Below, one piece after another: positions 1 through 7,422 of a stretch of 33,942 nt of DNA. How positions within the stretch are numbered: the first letter of the stretch is position 1; every line of letters begins with the position of its first letter. The notes under the pieces were generated by a model that was not told the DNA's origin, did no database searches, and saw nothing but the letters and a program-made list of their open reading frames with translations. Position numbers and translations under genes: made by a program. The DNA is from a virus: the IMG/VR virus record IMGVR_UViG_3300048838_000970, positions 1 through 33,942 of that record. One strand, written 5' to 3'.

Positions 1-3
1 GAT

Positions 4-261
4 ATGGAATTGAAAAACGACTTTACATTGTTTGGCTTGGTCAAACGTGAGTCGACGGAACAGATTAAAAAATGGGGTATCCAAGACCATACCCCGTTCG
101 AGTGGATGATTTACCTGACCGAGGAACATGGCGAGCTTGCAAAAGCCATATCAGAATATGAATATCGTAACGGGAGCGCCGAGGATGTTGTTGCTGAAGC
201 CATTCAAGTTGCGACACTTAGTTTGAAGATTGCTGAAATGTACATGGAAAAAAGAAAATGA
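4..261 (+). CDS. MazG-like nucleotide pyrophosphohydrolase domain protein
   Basis: An 85-residue protein that is mostly helical. It carries the acidic pattern typical of all-alpha NTP pyrophosphohydrolases: TEEHGELAKAISE near residues 39-51 and a second acidic helix, AEDVVAEAIQVATL, near residues 59-72. In MazG-like enzymes such E-x2-E and E/D-x3 helices bind Mg2+ and hydrolyse NTPs to NMP and pyrophosphate. Phages often encode them, probably to adjust nucleotide or alarmone pools. The stop overlaps the start of the next gene (ATGA), so the two are translationally coupled. The start lies 3 bases from the window edge, so its ribosome binding site is not visible. The family call is from motif recognition only. 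Confidence 0.7.
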   Translation: MELKNDFTLFGLVKRESTEQIKKWGIQDHTPFEWMIYLTEEHGELAKAISEYEYRNGSAEDVVAEAIQVATLSLKIAEMYMEKRK

Positions 262-476
262 AATTTAGGATTACACGAAAAAACGGCCACAAGTATCTCC
301 TGGAGATAAAAAGAAGATATTGGTTTTGGCGGACAGTTTGTGATCGTTTCTCAGATCATGCGGGAGATATATATTCCCCACGTGAATTTGATAGTCCCGA
401 AGAAGCGGAACGCTATGTCCGCCGCCGTTGGGGGATATATGCCGAGCGCGTCTATGAAGGGAAGCTGGTTGTTTGA
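258..476 (+). CDS. Small basic phage protein of unknown function
   Basis: A 72-residue protein rich in Arg, Lys, Trp and Tyr. The first half looks like a small beta structure (KFRITRKNGHKYLLEIKRR). It is followed by FDSPEEAERYVRRRWG, a helix pattern seen in many short phage proteins of unknown role. Its ATG overlaps the stop of the MazG-like gene by four bases and its own stop overlaps the next start, so it sits in a tightly coupled cluster. I do not recognise a function. Confidence 0.55.
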   Translation: MKFRITRKNGHKYLLEIKRRYWFWRTVCDRFSDHAGDIYSPREFDSPEEAERYVRRRWGIYAERVYEGKLVV

Positions 477-694
477 TGGAGATCCTAAACACCACCACCT
501 TCCACCTGATCACCATGATCCTAACCGTCGCATCGCTGATCGGTGTGGTGTTGAATATCAAGAAACGGCGGGAGTGTTTTTACATTTGGGCAGTGACGAA
601 CGCGGCCTGGACGTTCATTGATTACCACCAGGGCGTTCCAGCCCAGGCATTTATGTTTTTTATATATTTTCTTCTGTCGGTCTGGGGGATCTAG
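476..694 (+). CDS. Small two-helix membrane protein (PnuC-like fragment)
   Basis: A 72-residue hydrophobic protein with two likely membrane helices, roughly residues 8-26 and 50-70, separated by a Lys/Arg patch and an Asn/Trp-rich stretch. The pattern YIWAVTNAAWTFIDYHQG followed by FMFFIYFLLSVWGI resembles one repeat of nicotinamide-riboside transporter PnuC-like proteins. Phages often carry it as a short stand-alone protein. Transport activity cannot be inferred from so short a protein. I chose the ATG at 476, which overlaps the upstream stop, over the TTG at 473. Confidence 0.55.
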   Translation: MEILNTTTFHLITMILTVASLIGVVLNIKKRRECFYIWAVTNAAWTFIDYHQGVPAQAFMFFIYFLLSVWGI

Positions 695-704
695 GAGTGG
701 AAAA

Positions 705-1253
705 ATGTCGCTAGAAGATAAGTTGAAGGAAAATTCCGAAATAGCGGCGAGCGTAATAGGCCGCTATTTGCAAGGGGAGCAGATCGATGACAGGAAACTC
801 AATATGGCGACGTTGTGCCTTAAAATGTTCGACGAATATAATAAGTCTCAACAAAGAACAGAACCGCCTAGCCCGGTTTACCACGACAAGATTAATGAGT
901 GCCTGGTTAAAAATATAATCAAAGAATTCTTGTGGGACGTTGATAATCTTATCAAGAAAAAGGTAGTCAGATTGGTAAGGCTTGAAAACAAGGATACCAA
1001 TACTGGTGCCACAGTGGCTCACGGGTATTACGATAATAAGGTGGTATATTTAAAGATTAGTCAATTAATAAAAATAATAACGGAACATAAATTCAAATAT
1101 ATTTCTAATCAATCTCTATTCAACGAATTGACAAGAAGAAATATATCGTGGAAGCCACTTGTTATGAAATCAAGAGGCAAATCGGTTAGGGTTATTGCGA
1201 TAAATAATGAGGAGTTTTATTCAGCCCTCATAATAAATAACAGATTGATTTGA
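705..1253 (+). CDS. Hypothetical protein with duplicated N-terminal module and winged-helix-like C-terminus
   Basis: A 182-residue protein from the ATG at 705, which has a ribosome binding site (GGAG) nearby. The first ~40 residues (MSLEDKLKENSEIAASVIGR...) match the start of the next gene closely, so the two share a module. The C-terminal half (YYDNKVVYLKISQLIKII followed by a short helix-turn-helix-like stretch and Lys/Arg-rich strand) looks like the winged-helix tail of some phage primases and helicases. This is a resemblance only. The DNA is clearly AT-richer than the terminase gene that follows, which suggests later acquisition. Confidence 0.5.
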   Translation: MSLEDKLKENSEIAASVIGRYLQGEQIDDRKLNMATLCLKMFDEYNKSQQRTEPPSPVYHDKINECLVKNIIKEFLWDVDNLIKKKVVRLVRLENKDTNTGATVAHGYYDNKVVYLKISQLIKIITEHKFKYISNQSLFNELTRRNISWKPLVMKSRGKSVRVIAINNEEFYSALIINNRLI

Positions 1254-1266
1254 AAGGAGATATGTA

Positions 1267-1539
1267 ATGGCATTAGAAGAAAAACTTGTGGAGAATGCAG
1301 AGATCGCGGCAGACATCGTAAAAAAATACTTACTGGGAGAAATCGCCGGTACAGATCGGGTTAAGATAGCAAGCCTCTCTATTACTCAATCTGTTAAATA
1401 TAAGGCTACAAAAGGGGCCACGGATGCGCTTCGTTTTGCAGTAGCCAGATCGATCGCTGGAAATAGAGATGAGCTTAAAAAGCAAGTTCGTGAAAATATG
1501 CCCGGATACATTCAAACGGATCAGATCGAGAACAAATAA
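1267..1539 (+). CDS. Hypothetical protein sharing the N-terminal module of its neighbour
   Basis: A 90-residue protein with a strong Shine-Dalgarno (AAAGGAGAT) before its ATG. Residues 1-23 (MALEEKLVENAEIAADIVKKYL) align with the start of the preceding protein: the same LE-KL-EN-EIAA core and a similar glycine turn. The rest differs. The C-terminus is a charged helix ending in a hydrophilic tail. It lies directly before the terminase and its stop overlaps the terminase start (TAATG), so it may be coupled to packaging gene expression. Small terminase subunits often sit in this position, but no DNA-binding motif is evident. Confidence 0.5.
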   Translation: MALEEKLVENAEIAADIVKKYLLGEIAGTDRVKIASLSITQSVKYKATKGATDALRFAVARSIAGNRDELKKQVRENMPGYIQTDQIENK

Positions 1540-3425
1540 TGACCACCCCCACCGCCTTCGCCCTGAAAATTGACGACCGCCCTGCCCTATCCCTGGTATT
1601 CACCCCGGGAGAGCGGTGTGTATTTAACAAGCGCGAAAAGCTGACCGTCTCCGAGTGGTCGGCGAAGTACCGCGTCGTCACGAACGGGCCGATGACGGGC
1701 AAGTGGCGGAACGAGGTCACGCCGTACCTGGTCGAGCCGATGGACACCTGGCAGCAGCCCTGGATCCGGGAAGTCTATCTTTGCTTCGCTCCCCAGACGG
1801 GAAAGACGCAGGTCGCCTTCAACTGCATGAGCTACGCCATCGACCAGCGACCATCGGGAATGATGTACATCATGCCGGACGAGAAGGTCACGAAGCGGAT
1901 CAGCAAGCGCCGGATCGGGCCCATGTTCAAGGGCACACCACGGATATCCGCGCTCATGAGCAGCAAGGCGGACGACACATCCACGCTGGCGGTACAGTTC
2001 GCCAACGGCGCCGATCTCATGATGGCCTGGGCAACGTCGCCGGCGGCCCTCGCCTCCGAGTCGGTCATGTACCTTTTTCTGGATGAGATGGACAAGTACC
2101 CGGAATTCTCCGGCAAGGAATCGGACCCGATCAGCCTGGCCCGGGTACGGACCACGGCTTATATGCACACAAGCAAGATCCTGGGCGTTTCGACGCCGAC
2201 CACGGAAACCGGCTACATCGTCCGGGCCATGGAGGACGCCGACGAAATCCGGGACTTCCAGGTGCCGTGCTTTGTTTGCGGCGAGTATCAGACGATGATT
2301 TTCGACAATATCATCTGGCCTGGCAACTGCCGTGACCCGCGGGAGATCAAGGGAAGGCATCTGGCAAAATACCAGTGCTCCCATTGCGGGATGTTTTGGG
2401 ACGATCACGCGCGGGATGAGGCGGTCAGGAAAGGTCGATGGGTTGCCCGCGGCAATGCTAAGGAAAGACCGGTTTCCGTGGCGTTCCATCTGCCGAGCTG
2501 GTATTCGCCGTTTGTTTCCATGTCCCGCGTGGCAGCGGATTTCCTGCGTGGCCAGGATGATCCGGCGAAGCTGATGGCGTTCGTCACCCAGCACAAAGCG
2601 GAAGCCTGGAAGGAAACGATCGTTCCAAAGAAGGAAAGCGGCGTCCTGGAGCACTGCTCGAACATCCCCGTCGGAATCGTGCCGTCCTGGGCGGTTGCAC
2701 TGACGGCCGGAATCGACGTCCAGAAGGCGGGTTTTTGGTTCGTCGTCCGCGCCTGGGGTGAGGATCTGACAAGCCACCTGGTCCAGTACGGATACGTGAC
2801 CACATGGCAGGATCTGGAGGCCCTGGTCTATCAAACGCGGTATCAGATTCAGGACACGTCCGAGACCATGGGCATCTGGCGGGCGGGGATCGATACTGGC
2901 GGCGGCGAGTCGGAAGGCGGAGAATGGACCAGGACGGAAGAAATCTATCAGTGGCTGCGAAATGTTCCGCCGGGTGTTGTGTACGGAATCAAGGGTGCGT
3001 CGCACAAGAGCCCGTCGCGGATCAAGATCACCCGCATCGATGTCATGCCCAGGAGCCGCAAGTCCATCCCGGGCGGGCTCGAACTGCGTATCATCGCCAC
3101 GGACCAGTACAAGGAGACCATCCACTGGCGCCTGGAGCGTCAGAAAGGCGACGCACAATATTTTTCCCTGCATTCCGGGACGGGCATGGACTACGCGCAT
3201 CAACTCCTGGCGGAAGAGAAGGCCCGGGACCGGCGGGGGAAAGTGTACTGGAAATCGCAGCACCGGGCGAACCATCTCCTGGATTGCGAAGTCTATGCGG
3301 CGGCCCTGGCGGACAGCGCCTGGCTGCCATCCCTGCAGCAGCTGGCGAAGTATCTGAAGGGCACAAAGGACCCGGCTGTTCAGGCGAGGAACCGCCGGCG
3401 AATCATCTCATCGGGGGTATCTTGA
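1539..3425 (+). CDS. Terminase large subunit, lambda gpA family
   Basis: A 628-residue packaging motor and nuclease; lambda gpA is 641 residues. The ATPase domain has a Walker-A-like APQTGKTQ at residues 84-91 and a Walker B region YLFLDEMDKYP at 178-188. Two CxxC pairs (CFVCG, CSHCG) near residues 245-290 match the zinc-like element common in this family. The C-terminal part has the acidic nuclease features GIDVQKAG and AGIDTGGGESEGG. It cuts concatemeric DNA and drives it into the prohead through the portal encoded downstream. The start overlaps the upstream stop. Confidence 0.95.
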   Translation: MTTPTAFALKIDDRPALSLVFTPGERCVFNKREKLTVSEWSAKYRVVTNGPMTGKWRNEVTPYLVEPMDTWQQPWIREVYLCFAPQTGKTQVAFNCMSYAIDQRPSGMMYIMPDEKVTKRISKRRIGPMFKGTPRISALMSSKADDTSTLAVQFANGADLMMAWATSPAALASESVMYLFLDEMDKYPEFSGKESDPISLARVRTTAYMHTSKILGVSTPTTETGYIVRAMEDADEIRDFQVPCFVCGEYQTMIFDNIIWPGNCRDPREIKGRHLAKYQCSHCGMFWDDHARDEAVRKGRWVARGNAKERPVSVAFHLPSWYSPFVSMSRVAADFLRGQDDPAKLMAFVTQHKAEAWKETIVPKKESGVLEHCSNIPVGIVPSWAVALTAGIDVQKAGFWFVVRAWGEDLTSHLVQYGYVTTWQDLEALVYQTRYQIQDTSETMGIWRAGIDTGGGESEGGEWTRTEEIYQWLRNVPPGVVYGIKGASHKSPSRIKITRIDVMPRSRKSIPGGLELRIIATDQYKETIHWRLERQKGDAQYFSLHSGTGMDYAHQLLAEEKARDRRGKVYWKSQHRANHLLDCEVYAAALADSAWLPSLQQLAKYLKGTKDPAVQARNRRRIISSGVS

Positions 3426-3427
3426 TT

Positions 3428-3793
3428 ATGATTATGAATGATAATCCGGCAACAATAGATCATGTATTTCTGATCGGGACTACAGAATGGTCTGTTCGAT
3501 CTTTCTTGCCACTTTTCGATGACAGCCTGGTGTTTGATACGGATGTAAGAGACGGATTTTGTGCGGTATGCCCGCTTGCGAGTTATGCCCATCCGATGGT
3601 GCGGAGTGATTATGATGAATATTCATATCACAAACTATGCACATTGACTGCCATTAAAACCGGAATCGTAATGCTCAGAGAGGTGCTGGCCGATAAAGGA
3701 GGATGTGGTGAACGAGATCCGGGATCCGATTACGCGAAGGCAATGGCTTTAATATCAAGGATATATAAAGTACCAAGAAAGGTACACGGTTAA
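3428..3793 (+). CDS. Hypothetical protein in the packaging cluster
   Basis: A 121-residue protein. A ribosome binding site (GGGGG) precedes the ATG at 3428; a second in-frame ATG follows at 3434. It contains a Cys-containing segment (FCAVCPLASYAH) and a helical C-terminus ending in a basic tail. Composition changes to AT-richer DNA at its start, so it looks inserted between the terminase and the small HTH gene. I do not recognise it. An upstream extension of this frame runs inside the terminase gene and is not coding. Confidence 0.5.
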   Translation: MIMNDNPATIDHVFLIGTTEWSVRSFLPLFDDSLVFDTDVRDGFCAVCPLASYAHPMVRSDYDEYSYHKLCTLTAIKTGIVMLREVLADKGGCGERDPGSDYAKAMALISRIYKVPRKVHG

Positions 3794-3794
3794 T

Positions 3795-4028
3795 ATGGCG
3801 CAGGTGAAGAAAAGCCAGTACATTTTGACCAGCAAGGAAGAAATCAAGGAGTATTGCGGGGGTATTTCAAATCACCTGTTTAACAAGTACGTCAAGATGG
3901 GAATGCCTGCCCGGTTTGAAGACAACCGATGGTGCGCCCACACGGAAAACATCGACAGCTTTTTTAAGGTATATACCAAGGTGTCCATGAGCAAGGTGCT
4001 CGATCAGATCCCCGAAAACAGCGATTGA
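3795..4028 (+). CDS. Small HTH DNA-binding protein, candidate terminase small subunit
   Basis: A 77-residue protein with a winged-helix or MerR/Nu1-like pattern: LTSKEEIKEYCGGISNHLF, then VKMGMPARFEDNRW and the recognition-like segment AHTENIDSFFK. Nu1-type small terminases and excisionases share this fold, and its place beside the terminase favours the first. The usual order puts the small subunit before the large one; here it comes after. An array of five 11-bp repeats begins 12 bases past its stop and could be its binding site. The DNA-binding call is fair; the terminase role is inference. Confidence 0.6.
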   Translation: MAQVKKSQYILTSKEEIKEYCGGISNHLFNKYVKMGMPARFEDNRWCAHTENIDSFFKVYTKVSMSKVLDQIPENSD

Positions 4029-4039
4029 AAATATATGTC

Positions 4040-4094
4040 AAGAACAATAACCCACCAATAACCCACCAATAAGGCACCAATAACATACCAATAA
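4040..4094. repeat. Five tandem 11-bp repeats, core ACCAATAA
   Basis: Units begin at 4040, 4051, 4062, 4073 and 4084. The middle three carry CACCAATAA exactly, the last has TACCAATAA, and the first is degenerate (AACAATAA). The period is close to one DNA turn, so the units would face the same side of the helix. They lie in the only gap between the packaging and head genes, next to a small HTH protein. Protein-binding sites for packaging initiation are the best guess. Confidence 0.85.
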
Positions 4095-4120
4095 CGACCG
4101 ATCGGCCATTTTGAGAAAAA

Positions 4121-4167
4121 CCCCATGATATAGTGGAACCGTTAAAAGCAACCACTATATCTTGGGG
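4121..4167. promoter_or_regulatory. Long hairpin overlapping the gpW-like gene's ribosome binding site
   Basis: An inverted repeat with 16-bp arms (4121-4136 and 4152-4167, one mismatch) and a 15-base loop. The right arm ends in TTGGGG, which is the likely Shine-Dalgarno for the ATG at 4173. In mRNA the hairpin would bury that site, so it could limit translation of the joiner protein. There is no T-run, so a simple intrinsic terminator is unlikely. An 8-bp palindrome, CCGATCGG, lies just upstream at 4098-4105. Confidence 0.7.
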
Positions 4168-4172
4168 TGAAC

Positions 4173-4388
4173 ATGGCATTCACAACCTGGTCGGCTCTTA
4201 GAACCTCCATCCTGGATGACATCGCCAACGGATCAATCCTGACGAAATCCTACGCTATCGGCGATGTCACGCGCACGTTCCGCGATCTGCGCGAAGTCAC
4301 CGAATTCCTGAAGTTTCTCGATTATCAAGTAGCCGCGGAAACGACCACCCGCCGCGGGCCTACCCTGCGAGGTGCGACGCCGGTATGA
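4173..4388 (+). CDS. gpW-like head-tail joining protein
   Basis: A 71-residue protein, close to the 68 residues of lambda gpW and in the same position, between the terminase and the portal. The pattern of an N-terminal helix, a Ser/Thr loop containing SYAIGDVTRTFRDL and a second helix with FLKFLDYQ fits the gpW fold. In lambda, gpW joins the filled head before tail attachment. The ATG at 4173 was preferred over a GTG at 4167. Its stop overlaps the portal start (ATGA). Confidence 0.65.
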   Translation: MAFTTWSALRTSILDDIANGSILTKSYAIGDVTRTFRDLREVTEFLKFLDYQVAAETTTRRGPTLRGATPV

Positions 4389-6013
4389 AAGAGGTGACGG
4401 TTGGCAGGAAAAAGGTCAGTATCGACGGGAACGCCATAGATCGGGCCATCGAGTATGTCGCCCCGGTCTGGGCACAGCGGCGCATGGCCGCCCGTTTGCG
4501 CATGGCCATGGCCGGGGGGTACTCCGGCGCGTCGAAAACGCGTCGCTCCCTCAGTGCCTGGATCACCGGAAGCAACGACGCCGATTCGGATATCTTGCTC
4601 GATCTCCCCGCCCTGCGCGACCGCAGCCGCGACCTGATCCGCAACAGCCCCCTGGCCTGCGGGTCCGTCGGGACAATCGTGACCAACGTCGTCGGCCAGG
4701 GCCTGAAGCTCCAGTCACGCATCGACCGCGAAACGCTCCGTATGACGGATGAGCGGGCCGCACTATGGGAAGCCGAAACGGAACGCGAATGGCAGCTCTG
4801 GGCGGACTCGCATGAATGCGACGTCACCCGCGCCATGACCTTCGCCGACATCCAGGAGCTGGTCTTCCGGCAGACGCTGGAAAACGGTGACGTCTTCACC
4901 CTCCTGCCGCGATTCATACGCGGCGGATCCCCCTATCAATTGCGCTTGCAGGTTGTCGAGGCGGACCGGGTCTGCAACAAGGACAACACGCCGGACAGCG
5001 ACCTGCTCGCCGGTGGCGTAAAAAAAGATCAGTACGGCGCCCCCGTCGAATACCATATCCTGAAACAGCATCCCGGCAACAAACTGTACGCATCAAAGAA
5101 GACCTACGAATGGGATACCGTCCAGGCCTTCGGCGTGAACTCCGGCCTGCGGAACGTGATCCATCTCTACAAGATACAGCGTCCCGGCCAGACGCGCGGC
5201 GTGCCGCTTTTGGCCCCCGTCATCGAACCCCTGAAGCAGCTCGAAAGATACACCGAGGCGGAGCTGATGGCCGCCGTCGTGTCCGGAATGTTTACGGTTT
5301 TTGTTAAGACGGAAACGGGAGACGGCGCCTTCGGAACATTCACGCCGTCATCGGAAACTGGCGGGACGGCCAGCGATGAAGACTACAAGCTGGGCAACGG
5401 CGCGATTGTCGGCCTGGCGCCAAACGAGGACGTCAGCACAGCCAACCCCGGCCGTCCGAACCAGGCGTTCGATCCGTTCGTGAAATCCATCCTGCAGCAG
5501 ATCGGCGTCGCCCTGGAAATTCCCTATGAGGTCCTGATCCACTATTTCAGTGCATCGTACAGCGCATCTCGCGCCGCCTTGCTTGAAGCCTGGCGATTTT
5601 TCCGCAACCGTCGCGCCTGGCTGGCCCGCAATTTCTGCCAGCTCGTATATGAGAACTGGCTGACCGAAGCCGTGGCCATCGGCCGCGTCCAGGCCCCGGG
5701 CTTTTTCCGCGACTACCGGGTCCGCCAGGCATACCTGGGCAGCATCTGGATCGGAGACGCCCCCGGGCAGATCGATCCCCTGAAGGAAGTCAACGCCGCG
5801 GACAAGCGGCTCGATCTCGGCCTGACCACGCTCGATGAAGAAACGGTCCTGATCACCGGCGGCGATTTTGACCGCAATTACCCGCGCATCAAGAAGGAAC
5901 GTCAGATGCTCAAGGAAATCGGCATGTGGGTGCCGAAAAAGGAAGGCGCACCGGCTGGCGCGTCGGTCGGCGCATCACGGCCCGACGATGAAGACGGAGG
6001 AACGGACGAATGA
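4385..6013 (+). CDS. Portal protein, lambda gpB family
   Basis: A 542-residue protein matching lambda-type portals in length (533 in lambda) and order. Recognisable parts include the N-terminal RDLIRNSPLACGSVGTIV region, TLENGDVFTLLP, LQVVEADRVCNKDN and the ALEIPYEVLIHYFSASYSA segment before the long wing and stem helices. Twelve copies form the ring at one capsid vertex through which the terminase pumps DNA. The gene is GC-rich and shares its stop with the start of the next gene. The family call is firm. Confidence 0.92.
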   Translation: MKEVTVGRKKVSIDGNAIDRAIEYVAPVWAQRRMAARLRMAMAGGYSGASKTRRSLSAWITGSNDADSDILLDLPALRDRSRDLIRNSPLACGSVGTIVTNVVGQGLKLQSRIDRETLRMTDERAALWEAETEREWQLWADSHECDVTRAMTFADIQELVFRQTLENGDVFTLLPRFIRGGSPYQLRLQVVEADRVCNKDNTPDSDLLAGGVKKDQYGAPVEYHILKQHPGNKLYASKKTYEWDTVQAFGVNSGLRNVIHLYKIQRPGQTRGVPLLAPVIEPLKQLERYTEAELMAAVVSGMFTVFVKTETGDGAFGTFTPSSETGGTASDEDYKLGNGAIVGLAPNEDVSTANPGRPNQAFDPFVKSILQQIGVALEIPYEVLIHYFSASYSASRAALLEAWRFFRNRRAWLARNFCQLVYENWLTEAVAIGRVQAPGFFRDYRVRQAYLGSIWIGDAPGQIDPLKEVNAADKRLDLGLTTLDEETVLITGGDFDRNYPRIKKERQMLKEIGMWVPKKEGAPAGASVGASRPDDEDGGTDE

Positions 6014-7395
6014 AGCTGCTCGATATCATGACGGCGCCCTGGGCGATCATGCCGGAGAAATTGCAGGAGATCCGCGCGGTCTATGAGACCCATGTGCGCG
6101 GCCCGAAGCTGGACCTGAAGGACCTGAAGAAAGGCGGCGGATTCGCTTTCACCGAGGACAATCCGGACGATCTGCGGGGATACACCGTTGACCGCGGGGT
6201 TGCGGTCATTCCCGTAACGGACGTGCTCACGAAATCGCGGACCTTCTTCAGCTACCTGTTCGGCGGTACGTCCATGCGGGACATCGGCGACGCCTACCGC
6301 AACGCCATGGCCGACCAGGACGTGCATTCCATCGTTTTCCATATCGACTCCCCTGGCGGAACCGTGGACGGGACCGAAGAACTTTCCGCCCTGATCCGCT
6401 CCGGCCGGGGAACGAAGCCGGTTGTGTCCGTGGCCGACGGCATGATGGCCTCGGCCGCCTACTGGATCGGGTCCGCAGCGGACAGCATTTACGTCTCCGG
6501 AGAGACCACGGAAGTCGGAAGCATCGGCGTCGTTGCGACGCACCTGGACGCGTCCAGGATGGAGGACAGCCTCGGGCTTAAGATCACGGATATCACAGCC
6601 GGGAAATACAAGCGCATCGCCTCGATGCACAAGCCCCTTTCCGACGAAGGCCGGGCCTATATCCAGGACCAGGTCGACGCCATATACGGAATTTTTGTGG
6701 ATACCGTTGCCGAAAATCGCGGTCGCTCGGTGGAGCAGATCCTCGAAGCGGCGGACGGGAAAGTGTTTTTGGGAAGGGACGCCATAGAGAACGGCCTTGT
6801 TGACGGCATGGCGACCCTCGATCAAGTCATCAATCAATTACAGGAGGAAAGTCAGATGAACCTGGAAGAACTTAAAACCAAGCACCCCGACGTCTATCGG
6901 GCGGCATTCGATGAGGGCCGGGCAACCGGTTCGCAGGAAGCCCAGGAGCAGGCGCGGTCGGAGGCGTTTTCCGCAGGAAAGGCCGAAGGGATTACCGAAG
7001 GCCGGACCTCCGAGCGGAAGCGCATGAGCGAAATGGAGTCCATGCTGATCCCCGGACACGAGGATCTGCTGGCCGCATGCAGGGAAGATGAAACCTGCGC
7101 CCCGGCGGACTTTGCCGTGAAGCAGGCCATGGCGGAAAAGGAGATCCGCGAAAAGGAAAAGACGAAGATCGCGGCGGATGCCATTGCACCGGTACCGCCC
7201 GCAACGCCGCCTGCACCGGGAGACGATGCTGCGGCCGCTGATTCCGGCCTGCCGATCGAGCAGCAGGCCAAGGCGGAATGGGACAAGTCGCCCGATCTCC
7301 GCAGGGAATTCGGCGACAATTACGGTGCGTATGAGGCTTATCGCAAAAGCCAGGCCGCCGGGCGCGTCCGGATTCTCGGGCGTAAAGACCGTTAA
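6010..7395 (+). CDS. S49-family head maturation protease fused to scaffold domain
   Basis: A 461-residue protein. Residues ~60-270 form an SppA/ClpP-like S49 peptidase: HIDSPGGTVDG at 111-121, the presumed nucleophile Ser148 in GMMASAAYW, and the presumed general base Lys199 in AGKYKRI. Residues ~283-461 are a charged, Ala/Glu/Lys-rich helical region typical of capsid scaffolds, including a Pro/Ala-rich linker near residue 400. As with lambda gpC/Nu3, the protease would cut scaffold and head proteins during maturation. Its start overlaps the portal stop. Confidence 0.9.
   Translation: MKLLDIMTAPWAIMPEKLQEIRAVYETHVRGPKLDLKDLKKGGGFAFTEDNPDDLRGYTVDRGVAVIPVTDVLTKSRTFFSYLFGGTSMRDIGDAYRNAMADQDVHSIVFHIDSPGGTVDGTEELSALIRSGRGTKPVVSVADGMMASAAYWIGSAADSIYVSGETTEVGSIGVVATHLDASRMEDSLGLKITDITAGKYKRIASMHKPLSDEGRAYIQDQVDAIYGIFVDTVAENRGRSVEQILEAADGKVFLGRDAIENGLVDGMATLDQVINQLQEESQMNLEELKTKHPDVYRAAFDEGRATGSQEAQEQARSEAFSAGKAEGITEGRTSERKRMSEMESMLIPGHEDLLAACREDETCAPADFAVKQAMAEKEIREKEKTKIAADAIAPVPPATPPAPGDDAAAADSGLPIEQQAKAEWDKSPDLRREFGDNYGAYEAYRKSQAAGRVRILGRKDR
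6856..7395 (+). CDS. Internal in-frame start giving separate scaffold protein
   Basis: An ATG at 6856 lies inside the protease gene in the same frame and is preceded by a near-perfect Shine-Dalgarno (AGGAGG, 6843-6848). Such a site inside a gene is rarely accidental. The product would be 179 residues and would contain only the helical scaffold region. Lambda Nu3 is made in exactly this way from within gene C. The new protein begins MNLEELKTKHPDVYRAAF, a typical scaffold start. The molar excess of scaffold over protease would come from this site. Confidence 0.85.
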   Translation: MNLEELKTKHPDVYRAAFDEGRATGSQEAQEQARSEAFSAGKAEGITEGRTSERKRMSEMESMLIPGHEDLLAACREDETCAPADFAVKQAMAEKEIREKEKTKIAADAIAPVPPATPPAPGDDAAAADSGLPIEQQAKAEWDKSPDLRREFGDNYGAYEAYRKSQAAGRVRILGRKDR

Positions 7396-7422
7396 CAACA
7401 AGGAACAAGGAGGTAAACTATC

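Noticed and set aside
1587-3275. A 562-residue open frame on the minus strand opposite the terminase
   Set aside because: It is antisense to a clear terminase gene, Arg/Pro/Asp-rich, with no recognised motif. It is a shadow of GC-rich coding DNA.
2804-3427. An N-terminal extension of the 3428-3793 gene
   Set aside because: It overlaps the terminase coding sequence in another frame and has GC-rich shadow composition. The ATG at 3428 has a fitting ribosome binding site.
4040-4094. A CRISPR array
   Set aside because: Units are only 11 bp and directly adjacent without spacers. There are no cas genes.
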